64,000 bases of DNA from Methylophilus sp. (GTDB taxonomy: Bacteria; Pseudomonadota; Gammaproteobacteria; Burkholderiales; Methylophilaceae). The DNA is taken from positions 248,001-312,000 of the forward strand of contig JAUYRP010000011.1 of NCBI GenBank assembly GCA_030696695.1, written 5' to 3'. Numbering within the stretch: position 1 is the stretch's first letter; each line of letters opens with the position of its first letter. Shown here one piece after another: positions 25,689 to 37,318 of this stretch. The notes under the pieces were generated by a model. That model was not told where the DNA came from, did no database searches, and was given only the letters and a program-made list of their open reading frames with translations. Both the position numbers and the translations under genes were made by a program.

Positions 25689-28553
25689 TTAAAATTCTTC
25701 CCATTCAGTATCATCCGTGCCTGTTCTTATCGTTTGTTTACTACCTTCTATTCTTTGCTGCATTGCTTCAATTGCGCGAACCGTACTTTTGGAAGTTTGA
25801 CTAAACTCACCTCCTAACATCGCTCTAGCCTCATCTGTTTTATTCGCTTGAGCACGCTCTACAATTTCACCAACGCTTTGATGAAAGGTTGCATGAGATT
25901 CTTTGAGCTTACTGTACTCTGAAAGGTGTGCATGCTTTTTGGCATCGCTATAAATCCATTTTCCAAGGTCACACTTATCATCACAAGATACAAATTTCAC
26001 ATCTAACTGCTCATCTGAGCGCCCTGACAAATAATTAACAAGACGAGCCTTCCATTTATTGTGAGCATCTATCGCTTGAGAGAACGAAAATTTAGTACCA
26101 GAAACACCTTTATTTATAGTTGGTACAGCTGCTACTCTCGATTTAATACCAGAGTGGCTTATTGATTTATCTCCAATTTCAAACACACTTACCGTGTTCA
26201 TCAGCTCATCAGCTTGTTCCATTAATGACTCAGCTGCAGCAGCCGCTTCTTCCACTAATGCAGTGTTTTGCTGTGTGGTGTCATCCATACGGATAATGGC
26301 ATCATTGACTTGAGAAATCCCCGCACTTTGCTCTTGAGAAGCCGCAGAAATTTCCGCAATAATATCGGCCACATGCTTCACTGAAGACACTATTTCTTGC
26401 ATAGTAGCGCCAGCACTTTCTACTTGTTTAGTGCCTTCAGTGGTTTTGCTCACTGAATCAGTAATTAGCTCTTTAATTTCTTTAGCTGCACCGGCTGAAC
26501 GCTGTGCAAGGTTCCGTACTTCTGCCGCTACTACCGCAAAACCACGGCCTTGCTCACCCGCACGTGCTGCTTCTACCGCGGCATTGAGTGCAAGAATATT
26601 GGTTTGGAAGGCAATACCATCAATCACAGAGATAATGTCTTCAATCTTGCGTGCGCTATCATTAATCGCACTCATGGTGCTCACCACTTCACCTACCGCT
26701 TGACCACCTTTCACAGCAACATCAGACGCCGTAATAGCAAGTTGATTGGCTTGTTTTGCATTATCCGCATTTTGTTTTACGGTGCTAGATAACTCATCCA
26801 TGCTAGAAGCTGTTTTTTCAAGGTTAGCCGCTTGCTCTTCTGTACGGCGGCTTAGATCAGAGTTACCTTTCGCAATTTCTTTAGCAGCAGTATTGATGGT
26901 TTCTGCAGCCACTTTTACAGTTGTAATTGGGGTCACAATCATGTCTAGGGTCTCGTTCATGCCCTCTACAATTTTGCGGTAATCGCCTTGATGCTGTTTT
27001 GCATCCGCGCGCTGTGTTACCCGACCATCTGCAGCTGCTTGAGCAAGCATATTTGCATCATTTACTAGACGATTAACTGCTTCAATACAGGTGTTAAGAT
27101 TACTTTTAATTACATTAAAGTCTCCGTTGTAGTGGTCATTAATTTTCTCTGGAATATTTCCTTTTGAGATATTCTCCACATATTCAGCTGCCATATTGAG
27201 TGGTGTAATCACTGAGTCCAGCGTTGCATTCACACCCTCTACTATCTTACGGAAATCACCTTGATGTTTTGATATATCCGCGCGTGTAGATAGCTTGCCA
27301 TCCACAGCTGATTGCCCCAGCATTGATGTGTCGGCAACTAAAGCGTTTATCGCGTCAATACAGGTATTTAGATTATTTTTAATGGTATTAAAGTCACCAT
27401 TGTAAGTTTCAGTAATTTTGGATGGGATGCTCCCTTTAGCAATACTATCTACATAGCTAGCAGCAACATTTAGTGGTGTGATGACAGCGTCTAAGGTGTT
27501 GTTAACGCCATGCACAATTTTATAGAAGTCACCTTGGTATTTGCTTGCATCTGCCCGCGTTGAAAGTTGCCCTTCTACAGCTGCGTGTGCTAACTGATTC
27601 ACCTCCGATACGAGTGCTTGGATATTAGCGCGAACTTGCTCGATAGCTTCATTTACAAATGCTTTTTTACCTGGAAAATCCTCAAGTGCTAATGACAAAT
27701 TGCCCTCACCAAAAGCTTTTACTACATTAATCGCTTTTTTATTCATATCAATATGGCCAGCCACCATTTTATTGATACCTTTGGCCATCTCAGAATAGCC
27801 ACCTTTAAAACGAGTATGATCTACGGTGCAATCTATATCACCAGAATCATGTTGCTGGCTTACGTATTGTAGAGATTGCACTAATCCATCTAAAGTTTTT
27901 TGCAATGTACGTATTGAATAAGCGACGCTTGACTTATCTGATTGAGAAACTGAAATAGTTTGCTCTAAATTTCCGTCGGAGATTGATTTGACCAGTTCAG
28001 CCAATTTTTTTGGCTCAAGTCCTAAATACCCTGCATCCAGGCCTAAACTCCTTGCCATTAAAATTAGAATGACAGATTCAGCAATTACAGTTAATGAGTG
28101 AATTGTAAGAATTTTAATATCCGGTCCTTGAGTGAATACAATAAAACCTGCATCAGCCAACATCGGGATATTAAATAATATGTGATGAGAAGCAATTACT
28201 ATTGTGGCTAATAAAATCGGTTTCCAATCACGATAATATAAAAGCATAGCAAGCAGTACAAAGATAGAGAAATGCGCCTCCGCTAAACCTTGGGATTGCT
28301 GAATTAATATTGCGGAAAATAGCATTAAACTACATGCAATTGTAAGTCGAGTGACAAGCTGGCCTGGATAAAGCTTTACCATTAATATCGGCAAACAAGC
28401 TGTTGGCAATGCGAGCGTTAATAGAATGATCCAAGCGCTAGACTGAAATGCTATACCAGCAGAGAGTGCAAATAACAGCACAATTACATAAGTAAAGAGT
28501 TTATCCGCTTTGATGGCGTGATAATCTTGAACATCATTATTTAATATACTCAT
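25689..28553 (-). CDS. Chemoreceptor with polytopic His-containing sensor, poly-HAMP and zinc-binding CZB domain
   Basis: The 954-residue receptor begins with about six transmembrane helices carrying His94 (AHFSIF), YYRDW (106-110) and His123-His124, a pattern suggesting a bound cofactor or metal. HAMP-like units follow, including a 91-residue repeat present twice (362-452, 453-543). Next comes the signalling hairpin, then a C-terminal CZB domain with the expected zinc ligands His831, Cys861, His887 and His891. It ends in TEWEEF, a CheR/CheB tether. CZB domains of this kind sense zinc or hypochlorous acid. It is translationally coupled to the small ORF at 28550. Confidence 0.92.
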   Translation of the reverse strand: MSILNNDVQDYHAIKADKLFTYVIVLLFALSAGIAFQSSAWIILLTLALPTACLPILMVKLYPGQLVTRLTIACSLMLFSAILIQQSQGLAEAHFSIFVLLAMLLYYRDWKPILLATIVIASHHILFNIPMLADAGFIVFTQGPDIKILTIHSLTVIAESVILILMARSLGLDAGYLGLEPKKLAELVKSISDGNLEQTISVSQSDKSSVAYSIRTLQKTLDGLVQSLQYVSQQHDSGDIDCTVDHTRFKGGYSEMAKGINKMVAGHIDMNKKAINVVKAFGEGNLSLALEDFPGKKAFVNEAIEQVRANIQALVSEVNQLAHAAVEGQLSTRADASKYQGDFYKIVHGVNNTLDAVITPLNVAASYVDSIAKGSIPSKITETYNGDFNTIKNNLNTCIDAINALVADTSMLGQSAVDGKLSTRADISKHQGDFRKIVEGVNATLDSVITPLNMAAEYVENISKGNIPEKINDHYNGDFNVIKSNLNTCIEAVNRLVNDANMLAQAAADGRVTQRADAKQHQGDYRKIVEGMNETLDMIVTPITTVKVAAETINTAAKEIAKGNSDLSRRTEEQAANLEKTASSMDELSSTVKQNADNAKQANQLAITASDVAVKGGQAVGEVVSTMSAINDSARKIEDIISVIDGIAFQTNILALNAAVEAARAGEQGRGFAVVAAEVRNLAQRSAGAAKEIKELITDSVSKTTEGTKQVESAGATMQEIVSSVKHVADIIAEISAASQEQSAGISQVNDAIIRMDDTTQQNTALVEEAAAAAESLMEQADELMNTVSVFEIGDKSISHSGIKSRVAAVPTINKGVSGTKFSFSQAIDAHNKWKARLVNYLSGRSDEQLDVKFVSCDDKCDLGKWIYSDAKKHAHLSEYSKLKESHATFHQSVGEIVERAQANKTDEARAMLGGEFSQTSKSTVRAIEAMQQRIEGSKQTIRTGTDDTEWEEF
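26925..27470 (-). repeat. Tandem 273-base HAMP-module repeat inside the CZB receptor gene
   Basis: Residues 362-452 and 453-543 of the receptor align without gaps (for example [18 protein letters not shown] versus [18 protein letters not shown]), giving two units of 91 codons. A partial third unit precedes them. The Aer-like receptor next door carries related 91-residue units. Confidence 0.75.
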
Positions 28554-28738
28554 TTCTTTACACTCGCTTTATCTTTACTGAAACACATAGATACCTTGAT
28601 ATTGTTTTTTAAAACGTAATTAAATAAACTACCCGTCATTGAGCTCATCCAGATAAAAAGCAAAATCCATGGTATCGATTTTTTGACACACTTCGCAACG
28701 GAGTGGCCAAACCATTTATTTTCAATGCGCAACTGCAC
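28550..28738 (-). CDS. Small membrane protein coupled to the CZB receptor
   Basis: A GTG at 28738 with AGGAG five bases upstream opens a 62-residue frame whose stop overlaps the receptor start (ATGA). The product has one hydrophobic segment (~residues 21-41, [18 protein letters not shown]), a basic N-terminal part and two cysteines. No family is recognised. It may be an accessory membrane peptide or only a leader that couples translation of the receptor. Confidence 0.45.
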   Translation of the reverse strand: MQLRIENKWFGHSVAKCVKKSIPWILLFIWMSSMTGSLFNYVLKNNIKVSMCFSKDKASVKK

Positions 28739-28830
28739 ACAAACTCCTATCGTTCACGAGAACTTAATCCAGATTATGTCTTGCTAAACTGGCATTTTTT
28801 TCTGTAATAAAAACCCAAAAAACATGCCAA

Positions 28831-31584
28831 TTAAAACTCTTCCCAATCCCCATCATCAGTGCCCGTTTTAGCTAACTGAGGTTTTGGTGCAGGTTTAGCC
28901 ATTGGCTTAGCTGCTTGTACTGGACGCTGTGCGCTGCGCATAGGACTATGCGCAACACGACGCTCGCTAGACTTAACGTTAGACGCCCCATCCACTTTGA
29001 ACACACCGACTACGTCTGATAATTGGTTGGCTTGTTCTAATAATGATTCAGCTGCCGCTGCTGCCTCTTCTACTAGCGCAGCGTTTTGTTGCGTCACTTC
29101 ATCCATGCTGGTTACCGCTTGATTCACTTGATCAATGCCTGTGGTTTGCTCGGCAGACGCTGCCGCAATCTCGCTAATTATGTCAGCCACACGTTGTACT
29201 GAGGTCACCACTTCTTCCATGGTGCTACCTGCGTTCTCTACCAACTTAGTGCCTTCCGCAGTTTTATTTACAGAATCCGTAATCAACTCTTTAATCTCTT
29301 TAGCTGCACTTGCTGAGCGTTGTGCCAGATTGCGCACTTCGCCTGCCACCACAGCAAATCCACGGCCTTGTTCACCAGCACGCGCTGCTTCTACTGCAGC
29401 ATTTAAGGCCAAGATATTGGTTTGGAAAGCAATACCATCAATCACAGAAATAATGTCTTCAATTTTGCGTGCACTGTCATTAATACCTGTCATGGTGTTG
29501 ACCACTTCGGCCACCACTTGACCACCCTTAATGGCAACACCTGAAGCAGTAAGCGCTAGTTGATTGGCTTGCTTGGCGTTGTCTGCATTTTGTTTCACAG
29601 TGCCTGCTAACTCTTCCATGCTGGCGGCTGTTTCTTCCAAGCTAGAGGCTTGTTGTTCAGTACGTGCGGATAGATCACTATTGCCAGTTGAGATTTCGCC
29701 TGCAGCAGTGGTAATGGTTTCAACGGCCAGTTTTACTGCGGCAATTGGCGCCACAATCATGTCAAGTGTTTGGTTTACGCCCTCTACTACTTGACGGAAA
29801 TTACCTTGATGTTGTGTCACATCTGCGCGAGTAGAGATACGGCCTTCTTTAGCCGCTTCTGCCAACATATTGGCATCGCTCACTAAGCGATTCACCGCCT
29901 CTATACAGGTATTGAGGTTGTCTTTAATTTGATTAAAATCACCTTGATATTGATCTGTAATTTTGGCAGGAATGTTGCCTTTGGAAATATCATCCATATA
30001 CTTGGCTGCAATATTGAGCGGGCCGATCACAGAGTCTAGTGTCGCATTCACGCCTTCGACCACTTTGCGGTAATCACCCCAATGTTTAGTGGCATCAGCT
30101 CGCGTATCTAATTTCCCTTCTTCTGCCGCTTTTGCAAGCATATTCGCATCACTCACCAGCAAGTTAAGCGCATGTACGCAGGAGTTAAGGTTGTCTTTAA
30201 GAATATTAAAGTCACCGTTATAGTTGTCTGAAATCGGCGCAGGGATAATGCCATTGGCAAATTTATCCACATAATCTGCAGCCACATTGAGTGGGCCAAT
30301 CACGGCATCTAAAATCTTATTCATGCCTTGGCCAATATCCATAATAAAGCCAGCGGGTAAAACGCTTAAATCTACTCGCTCTGACAATTTACCGGCTACC
30401 GCATCACCCACTAGACGAATGACCTCTTGCTCTGCTACTACTTCATCCGTGCGGTCATGCCATTGTGTCATACGCCCCAAGTATTCATTTTGTTCGTTAT
30501 ACACTGGAACAATATTTAAACCGACGCGACGACCATACATCGATATTTCCATATGTTTGGGTGCAATTAGTTTTTCAGCGAAGACTTTACGGTCCTCACT
30601 ATTTTCAATGTACTGGCTAACATTGCCACCCATCATACTGTCTACTGAAAATCCAGGATGTTGCTTAACAATTTCTGGCAACATACGTGACCAAACCGTT
30701 TCAGCGGCTTTGTTCATGTACATCAGCTGATTGTTATGGTCACCAAAGGTAAATGCGGTAGCACTTTTATCAAGCGCTGTTTGTAAACGTAGCGCTTGTT
30801 CAGCCACTTTTCTGGCGTCGTTCACATCAAAGCCGATTTTGATTTGCATAGATTTAAGCGCTTGCATCACTTTACCAAAGTCATCGTTGTCTTTAGTGTT
30901 AATAGCAAACGTTAAATCACCCTCTGCAAATTTATTCAATGCGGTAGTGGCGTTGCTGGTTGCTTTTTGGATTTGACCACCCATCACCAATCCACTCAGG
31001 GTAGCTACAGCAAGACCTAATCCAGTGAGTACTGGAAATGAATTCACCCACCCAACATATTGCACTGCTGCAACAGCCACAACAGGCAATGTGGTCGAAG
31101 CAATGACTTTATAACGTACAGGCAAATCAAATAACTGCTTAACCACTTTTGCCACCAAATTTGGTTTTACAAAATGACCTTCACGCCATTGGCGATACAA
31201 ACGCTCTGCCGCCTCAACTTGTTGGCGTGATGGTTTTGAACGCACTGACATATAACCAACAACCGCACCGCCTTGACGAATTGGGGCTACATTGGCTTCT
31301 ACCCAATAGTGATCACCATTTTTACAGCGATTTTTCACCATGCCATTCCATGGCCTACCCGCTTTTACGGTGCTCCATAAATCTACATAAGCTTCTGGCG
31401 GCATATCTGGGTGCCGCACAATGTTGTGACTTTGACCAATCAGCTCAGCTTCCGTGAAACCACTGATATCAATAAAATCACGGTTAATGTAGGTAATACG
31501 ACCTTTTAGATCAGTCTTAGAAACAATCGAGCTTGTGTCTGCAAGCTCAACTTCCTTTTGTGTTACTGGCATGTTAATTTTCAT
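28831..31584 (-). CDS. Aer-like PAS chemoreceptor
   Basis: The 917-residue receptor has an N-terminal PAS domain of the Aer type (residues ~14-118; [50 protein letters not shown]). A hydrophobic hairpin follows at ~158-202 with no periplasmic domain, then HAMP, a second PAS (~262-385), two 91-residue HAMP-like modules and the signalling hairpin. It ends in GDWEEF. By analogy with Aer it should bind FAD and sense redox state or oxygen (energy taxis). An inverted repeat lies in its leader. Confidence 0.93.
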   Translation of the reverse strand: MKINMPVTQKEVELADTSSIVSKTDLKGRITYINRDFIDISGFTEAELIGQSHNIVRHPDMPPEAYVDLWSTVKAGRPWNGMVKNRCKNGDHYWVEANVAPIRQGGAVVGYMSVRSKPSRQQVEAAERLYRQWREGHFVKPNLVAKVVKQLFDLPVRYKVIASTTLPVVAVAAVQYVGWVNSFPVLTGLGLAVATLSGLVMGGQIQKATSNATTALNKFAEGDLTFAINTKDNDDFGKVMQALKSMQIKIGFDVNDARKVAEQALRLQTALDKSATAFTFGDHNNQLMYMNKAAETVWSRMLPEIVKQHPGFSVDSMMGGNVSQYIENSEDRKVFAEKLIAPKHMEISMYGRRVGLNIVPVYNEQNEYLGRMTQWHDRTDEVVAEQEVIRLVGDAVAGKLSERVDLSVLPAGFIMDIGQGMNKILDAVIGPLNVAADYVDKFANGIIPAPISDNYNGDFNILKDNLNSCVHALNLLVSDANMLAKAAEEGKLDTRADATKHWGDYRKVVEGVNATLDSVIGPLNIAAKYMDDISKGNIPAKITDQYQGDFNQIKDNLNTCIEAVNRLVSDANMLAEAAKEGRISTRADVTQHQGNFRQVVEGVNQTLDMIVAPIAAVKLAVETITTAAGEISTGNSDLSARTEQQASSLEETAASMEELAGTVKQNADNAKQANQLALTASGVAIKGGQVVAEVVNTMTGINDSARKIEDIISVIDGIAFQTNILALNAAVEAARAGEQGRGFAVVAGEVRNLAQRSASAAKEIKELITDSVNKTAEGTKLVENAGSTMEEVVTSVQRVADIISEIAAASAEQTTGIDQVNQAVTSMDEVTQQNAALVEEAAAAAESLLEQANQLSDVVGVFKVDGASNVKSSERRVAHSPMRSAQRPVQAAKPMAKPAPKPQLAKTGTDDGDWEEF

Positions 31585-31608
31585 GGCTTACCTCTATATT
31601 CAATGGTT

Positions 31609-31639
31609 GATCACAACATTCCCGAGTCTTCTTGTGATC
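31609..31639 (-). promoter_or_regulatory. Inverted repeat in the leader of the Aer-like receptor
   Basis: GATCACAA (31609-31616) and TTGTGATC (31632-31639) are perfect complements around 15 bases, ending 25 bases before the start codon. It could be an operator or a leader hairpin. No T-run follows. Confidence 0.35.
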
Positions 31640-31728
31640 CTTGATTACTATTTTGCTACACGCTTACCACTTTCCATGCCCCAATAAAACCTACATTTAC
31701 CGCCTTGTTTATGTTGTTGTTACCTTAC

Positions 31729-34338
31729 TTAAAACTCTTCCCAGTCACCATCATCTGTGCCTGTTTTTGCAGATACTTTGGTTGCCACTGGCGGTGCTGA
31801 TGGTTTAGGGGTTGAAAAAGATTTACTTGTGGCAGCCGGCTTAGAAGCACGCATTGGGCTGCTAGTTGCACGCCGCTCTTGATGCGTCACTACACCTTTC
31901 AACTTAAAGTTACCCACTACCTCCATTAAGTTAACGGCTTGATCGACTAGTGACTCTGCTGCTGCTGCCTCTTCTACTAGCGCGGCATTTTGCTGCGTCA
32001 CTTCATCCATCGTGGTAATGGCAGTATTCACTTGATCAATGCCCGCACTTTGCTCGGTAGATGCTGCTGAGATTTCACCCATGATATCGGTCACACGTTG
32101 CACAGATGACACAATCTCTGCCATGGTGGTACCTGCATTTTCTACCAACTGTGTGCCTTCTTGCACTTTGCTTACAGAATCAGAAATCAGTTCTTTAATC
32201 TCTTTAGCGGCACTTGCGGAACGTTGCGCTAAGTTACGCACTTCTCCAGCCACTACTGCAAAGCCACGGCCTTGTTCACCAGCACGTGCGGCTTCCACTG
32301 CAGCGTTGAGCGCTAAGATATTGGTTTGGAATGCAATGCCATCAATGACGGAAATAATGTCTTCAATTTTGCGCGCGCTAGCATTGATGGCACTCATGGT
32401 GGTTACCACATTGCCAACCACCTCACCACCTCTAACAGCAACGCCTGAAGCTGCTACTGCTAATTGATTCGCTTGTTTTGCATTCTCTGCATTTTGTTTT
32501 ACTGTAGAAGAAAGCTCTTCCATACTAGAAGCTGTTTGCTCCAGGCTAGATGCTTGCTCTTCTGTACGGCTAGATAAATCATTATTGCCTGTAGAAATTT
32601 CACCTGCTGCAGTGTTAATGGTTTCACCAGCCTCACGTACAGATAGCAATACTTCTGTCATTCTATCCATCAGCGCATTCACACCATCACATAAACTAGC
32701 AATCGCTCCCGATTTCCCTTCCAAAGGCACACGATTGGTTAAATCACCCGCTTTGGCAGATTCAATCACGTGCTGTGTTTCCTCTACCGCAGCTTGCAAT
32801 GCATCGCTTGCTAGATGTTGCTCAGTAATATCCGTGGCGTATTTCACCACTTTAAATGGTTTTCCGCTTGCATCAAAAATGGGGTTATAGCTGGCTTGCA
32901 ACCAAACCTCTTTACCGCCTTTGCCAATACGCCTATATTGGCCAGCATCTGCTTCACCACGCCCTAATTTATCCCAAAATGCTTTATATTCTGGGCTCGC
33001 TTTATAGGTTGCATCTGCAAACATGCTGTGATGATTACCAACGATCTCACTACTGCTATAACCTGTTACCGCAGCAAAATTGTCATTGACCGCCGTGATA
33101 TTGCCTTTAAGGTCAAACTCAATCACACCTTGAATTTTACTAATCGCTTGCAGTTGGCCTGCTTTATCTGCCTCAGCCAATTTGCTTTGTGTAATGTCAG
33201 TGGCATATTTCACCACTTTAAATGGTTTACCATTCATATCTAATATTGCGTTATAGCTGGCTTGCAACCAAATCTCTTTACCACCCTTACCGACTCGTTT
33301 GTATTGACCTGACTCAGCCTCACCACGCCCTAATTTATCCCAAAATGCTTTATATTCGTTACTTGCTTTTGTAGTAGCATCCACAAACATGCTGTGATGA
33401 TTCCCAACGATCTCGCTGGCGCTATAACCTGTTACCGCTACAAAATTATCATTGACCGATAGAATGATGCCTTTAAGGTCAAACTCAATCACACCTTGAA
33501 TTTTACCAATCGCTTGCAGTTGGCCTTCTAAATTCGCTCTTTGTAATTTTTCTTGCGTAATGCAGTATGAGTACACCACCACTTTAGATGGGTTAGTTCC
33601 CTCGCCTAAGACAGGCACATATGTGGATTTAAACCAAAACTCTGCGCCATTTTTAGCAACACGTTTAATTTCGATGGTTTGGCTTTCACCCGCATTGAGT
33701 GACTCCCACATTTTTTTATATTCTGGGCTACTTGATGTCTTGGGATCTAAAAATATGCTGACATGCCTGCCAACTAACTCTTCTTTTGAGTAACCAAGAG
33801 GCTGGGCAAAAAGTGTATTACAGTCAATCACCTTGCCGCTTAAATCACACTCTAAAATGCCAAAACTTTGGTGCAATGCAGCATCTTCTCCTTGGAGTTC
33901 AATCGCGGTTTGTTTGTCTTTTGTAATATCTGTAAGGTAGGCAACCGTTTTAACTAGTTGTTTACTTTGATTTAACACTGGTGCGTAATAGCCTTGAAAC
34001 CAAACCTTGCCACCCTCTTTATTTTGAAGTTGGAAGCTACCTGTTTTAGATTTACCTTCAGCTAAATCTGGCCAAAATGATTGATATTCTGGACTAGTCG
34101 CCTCTGCACGCCCCACTAAGGTACGATGATGTTGCGTTAATAGCTCATTTTCACTGTAACCAAGCGCTTTAAGTGCGTTTTGGTTTATGCCAGCAATCGT
34201 GCCGTCTGCATTAAACTCAATGACACACCTTGCCTTGTTAATTTCAGTTTTTAATGCTCTGAATTCAGACACTTCATCCTGCAAGGTTTTAGTGATGGCA
34301 GACTTAGTTGCCACCATATCTAATAATTTTGAAAACAT
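31729..34338 (-). CDS. Soluble chemoreceptor with four PAS domains (BdlA-like)
   Basis: The 869-residue receptor has no transmembrane segment. Four PAS domains occupy about residues 30-142, 155-265, 274-383 and 396-505; the last two are near-duplicates. A short HAMP-like linker (~510-570), the signalling hairpin and a C-terminal GDWEEF tether follow. The layout matches BdlA-type receptors that sense internal redox or biofilm signals. The helix motif reads EEAAAAESL, one alanine short of the other three receptors, which would shift the coiled-coil register. It directly follows cheW. Confidence 0.92.
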   Translation of the reverse strand: MFSKLLDMVATKSAITKTLQDEVSEFRALKTEINKARCVIEFNADGTIAGINQNALKALGYSENELLTQHHRTLVGRAEATSPEYQSFWPDLAEGKSKTGSFQLQNKEGGKVWFQGYYAPVLNQSKQLVKTVAYLTDITKDKQTAIELQGEDAALHQSFGILECDLSGKVIDCNTLFAQPLGYSKEELVGRHVSIFLDPKTSSSPEYKKMWESLNAGESQTIEIKRVAKNGAEFWFKSTYVPVLGEGTNPSKVVVYSYCITQEKLQRANLEGQLQAIGKIQGVIEFDLKGIILSVNDNFVAVTGYSASEIVGNHHSMFVDATTKASNEYKAFWDKLGRGEAESGQYKRVGKGGKEIWLQASYNAILDMNGKPFKVVKYATDITQSKLAEADKAGQLQAISKIQGVIEFDLKGNITAVNDNFAAVTGYSSSEIVGNHHSMFADATYKASPEYKAFWDKLGRGEADAGQYRRIGKGGKEVWLQASYNPIFDASGKPFKVVKYATDITEQHLASDALQAAVEETQHVIESAKAGDLTNRVPLEGKSGAIASLCDGVNALMDRMTEVLLSVREAGETINTAAGEISTGNNDLSSRTEEQASSLEQTASSMEELSSTVKQNAENAKQANQLAVAASGVAVRGGEVVGNVVTTMSAINASARKIEDIISVIDGIAFQTNILALNAAVEAARAGEQGRGFAVVAGEVRNLAQRSASAAKEIKELISDSVSKVQEGTQLVENAGTTMAEIVSSVQRVTDIMGEISAASTEQSAGIDQVNTAITTMDEVTQQNAALVEEAAAAESLVDQAVNLMEVVGNFKLKGVVTHQERRATSSPMRASKPAATSKSFSTPKPSAPPVATKVSAKTGTDDGDWEEF
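32824..33519 (-). repeat. Tandem duplicated PAS domain (366-base period)
   Basis: Residues 274-383 (33190-33519) and 396-505 (32824-33153) of the BdlA-like receptor are nearly identical ([12 protein letters not shown], then [10 protein letters not shown] and [12 protein letters not shown] in both). DNA is also very similar, so this is a fairly recent internal duplication. Confidence 0.85.
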
Positions 34339-34365
34339 ATTTGCCCCCTAGGCTAGGTTGAATAA

Positions 34366-34872
34366 TTAATGAACTGCTGCGTCCATGAGTTCCATCTCTT
34401 GGCTACTCATGAGCTTTTCAATGTCTACCAAAATAAGCATTTGGTCTTCTACTGTGGCTAAACCCACAATGTATTTCGTATCAATACTGGTCACTAAAGA
34501 AGGCACATCACGTAATTGCTCTTCTTTGAGTGCCATGACATCGGATACACCATCCACAACAATGCCTACCACACGACCGCTCAGGTTAAGAATGATGACA
34601 ACGGTAAACTCGTCGTACTCTACTTTGCCCAAGTTAAACTTGATGCGTAAATCCACAATCGGTACAATCTTGCCGCGCAAATTCACCACCCCTTTAATAA
34701 AGTCTGGCGTGTTGGCGATTTGTGTCACAGCATCGTAACCACGGATTTCTTGCACTTTTAAAATCTCCAACCCGTACTGCTCTGTGCCAAGCACGAAGGT
34801 GAGATACTCACCTGCGGCATTTTTTAGATTGGCGCTAGCGCTGGTTGAGACGGCTTCGGTATTCATGTTCAT
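34366..34872 (-). CDS. cheW: CheW coupling protein
   Basis: About 168 residues containing a single CheW domain ([38 protein letters not shown]). It links receptors to the CheA P5 domain. I use the ATG at 34872, eight bases after AAGGAG; the GTG three codons upstream overlaps that Shine-Dalgarno sequence. It lies between cheA and the BdlA-like receptor with short gaps. Confidence 0.95.
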   Translation of the reverse strand: MNMNTEAVSTSASANLKNAAGEYLTFVLGTEQYGLEILKVQEIRGYDAVTQIANTPDFIKGVVNLRGKIVPIVDLRIKFNLGKVEYDEFTVVIILNLSGRVVGIVVDGVSDVMALKEEQLRDVPSLVTSIDTKYIVGLATVEDQMLILVDIEKLMSSQEMELMDAAVH

Positions 34873-34884
34873 TGCATTCACTCC

Positions 34885-37233
34885 TTATGCATTCGCTGTA
34901 TTTAAAATTGCAGGGTAACTTGGCTGCGAGAATGTCGAAGCCCCTGTAATGTAGTTGGTGGTTTGGCCCATTTGGATAATAGCTGGTACATCTAAAATCA
35001 ATGCCACTGAGCCATCGCCCATGATGGTGGCGCCCGATACCCCTGGTATCTTTTTAAAGTTGGTTTCTAAGCTCTTAATCACTACTTGTTGCTGACCCAC
35101 TAAACGGTCTACAAACAAGGCAGATTTTTTACCATCGGCCTCAATGAGCACCAATACGCCTTTTGTTGGGTCTGTAATATCGGTGTGATGATTGAACAAG
35201 CGGTGCAACGCAATAATCGGTAAATATTCGCCACGCACATGCACCATATAACCCTCACCTGTAACCGTTTTAATGTCCTCTGCTCTAGGTTGTAGGGTCT
35301 CGACAATTAAGTTGAGTGGAACTACATATAAACTATGGCCAAGTGACACTGACATGCCATCTAAGATGGCAAGTGTGAGTGGCAGTGCGATCGATATCGT
35401 AGTCCCATAGCCTAAAGCGGAACGTATCTCCACTACTCCACCCATGGCGGTGATATTACGTTTCACTACATCCATACCTACGCCACGTCCAGAAACATCG
35501 GTGACCACTTCAGCAGTTGAAAAGCCTGGGGCAAAGATAAGTGAATACACTTCACCATCAGACATATTTTCACTGACTGCCAAACCATTGGATTGCGCTT
35601 TGGCTAAGATGCGTTCGCGATTTAACCCAGCACCGTCATCGGTTACTTCAATGACAATACTGCCGCCTTTGTGCGCTGCAGATAAAGTAAGCGTGCCAAT
35701 TTCTGATTTACCTGCGGCTTTACGTTTTTCGGGCGTTTCAATACCGTGGTCCACACTGTTACGCACTAAATGCGTTAGTGGATCCACAATACGTTCAATC
35801 AATCCTTTATCTAATTCTGTAGTCGCACCAATGGTGACAAACTCCACTTTTTTGTTCAATTTACTGGCTAAATCACGCACCATGCGTGGGAAGCGTGAGA
35901 ACACAAAGTCCATTGGCATCATACGAATCGACATCACAGACTCTTGCAAATCGCGCGTGTTGCGTGTGAGCTGACCAACACTATTGATGAGTGCTTCGTT
36001 TTGAACTGGATCTAATGCATTCACGCGCTGTTCAATCATGGCTTGGGTAATCACCAACTCACCCACTAAGTTAATCAATTGGTCTACTTTTTCAATGCCA
36101 ACACGAATCGATGTAGTCTCTGCATTGGCTGGCGGTTTATCTGACTCACGTCTAGCTTGCGTGCGCTTCTCAACAGGCGCAGCAGTTGTCGCTTCTACTA
36201 CAGTTTGCTTATCTTCTACAACTTGCGTTGTGGATTGTGCGCCTGAGTTCTCAGCAGTTAATGCTGTATCATCCCCTATCAATTGAGTTTGTACTGCATC
36301 TGGATGAGGATTAAATGGTGCAAAAAAGCCGTAGCCTTCTTCTTCATTTTCTTTACCATCTTCAGCAAATAAGCCATAGCCGACTTCTTCGTGTACTTTG
36401 ACTTTGCCATCATCTGATGTTGGTTCTTCTGCTGGCGCTGAGGCTAATGGCGTTGCTGTTGCAGCAACTGGCTCAGCGGCAGGTGTCTCCGTTTTTGGAG
36501 CGCCACCCACTGTAATCACTAAATCATCTGGGTCTAAAATAAAGGAGCAAATAGAAATAATGTCGTCTTGGCTTGAATCAGTCACTAATGTCAGCATATG
36601 ACGTTTATCCGCTTGCTGTGTTGAGCTGACTTCACCCAACAGTGCTAACTCATCTTTAATGTTGCTTAAATCTTTATCAGTAATTTCTGGCAATGCCACA
36701 TTAAACACTTGGTGGCCTGGCGGTATATCAATTGCAATATCTGCTGCTGCAACTGGCGCTGGCGATTCTACTACCGGCGCTGGCGCAGGCACTGCCACTG
36801 GCGCCTCTGCGACAGGCGCTGCCTTAGGTACTGGCGCAACATCACCCGCTTCTGATAGTGATTTCAACATCATTTTTACATCACCCACTTGATCTTGATC
36901 CACTACTGAGGCATGACGATGGCCATCGAGCTCCATTTTAAGCACATCTTTGGCAGCCAAGAACGCATCCACATGCTCACCCGTCAATTTCATTTCGCCT
37001 TTACGAATTTTATCGAGCAGGTTTTCAAGCACATGCGTGATTTCCGCCATGTCCATAAACCCAAACGTGGCAGCACCCCCTTTAATGGAGTGCGCCGCTC
37101 TAAAAATCGCATTTAAGTCCTCTGTATCGGGTTGTTCAATATCAATCCCTAGCAGTAAGCGCTCGGCCTCTGCAAGCAGTTCATCTGCTTCATCAAAGAA
37201 GACTTCATAAAACTGACTCATGTCTACTGTCAT
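34885..37233 (-). CDS. cheA: CheA sensor histidine kinase
   Basis: The 782-residue kinase has P1 with phospho-His48 (FRAAHSIKGGAATFGF) and an Ala/Pro-rich linker. A P2-like region follows with two aromatic GYGLFAEDG / GYGFFAPF motifs that likely bind CheY/CheB, then P3 dimerisation (~375-430). P4 ATPase has the usual N, G1 and G2 boxes (NSVDHGIE, DDGAGL, GRGVGMDVVK), and P5 is CheW-like. It is complete. It phosphorylates both CheY proteins and CheB. Confidence 0.97.
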   Translation of the reverse strand: MTVDMSQFYEVFFDEADELLAEAERLLLGIDIEQPDTEDLNAIFRAAHSIKGGAATFGFMDMAEITHVLENLLDKIRKGEMKLTGEHVDAFLAAKDVLKMELDGHRHASVVDQDQVGDVKMMLKSLSEAGDVAPVPKAAPVAEAPVAVPAPAPVVESPAPVAAADIAIDIPPGHQVFNVALPEITDKDLSNIKDELALLGEVSSTQQADKRHMLTLVTDSSQDDIISICSFILDPDDLVITVGGAPKTETPAAEPVAATATPLASAPAEEPTSDDGKVKVHEEVGYGLFAEDGKENEEEGYGFFAPFNPHPDAVQTQLIGDDTALTAENSGAQSTTQVVEDKQTVVEATTAAPVEKRTQARRESDKPPANAETTSIRVGIEKVDQLINLVGELVITQAMIEQRVNALDPVQNEALINSVGQLTRNTRDLQESVMSIRMMPMDFVFSRFPRMVRDLASKLNKKVEFVTIGATTELDKGLIERIVDPLTHLVRNSVDHGIETPEKRKAAGKSEIGTLTLSAAHKGGSIVIEVTDDGAGLNRERILAKAQSNGLAVSENMSDGEVYSLIFAPGFSTAEVVTDVSGRGVGMDVVKRNITAMGGVVEIRSALGYGTTISIALPLTLAILDGMSVSLGHSLYVVPLNLIVETLQPRAEDIKTVTGEGYMVHVRGEYLPIIALHRLFNHHTDITDPTKGVLVLIEADGKKSALFVDRLVGQQQVVIKSLETNFKKIPGVSGATIMGDGSVALILDVPAIIQMGQTTNYITGASTFSQPSYPAILNTANA

Positions 37234-37318
37234 TGTGATACCTCTTATTCTGTTGTGTGCTCTAGGTTAATCTCACGCGTCGCAAGCGCAATCCGCATAG
37301 AAATCTTTTATTTACCTA

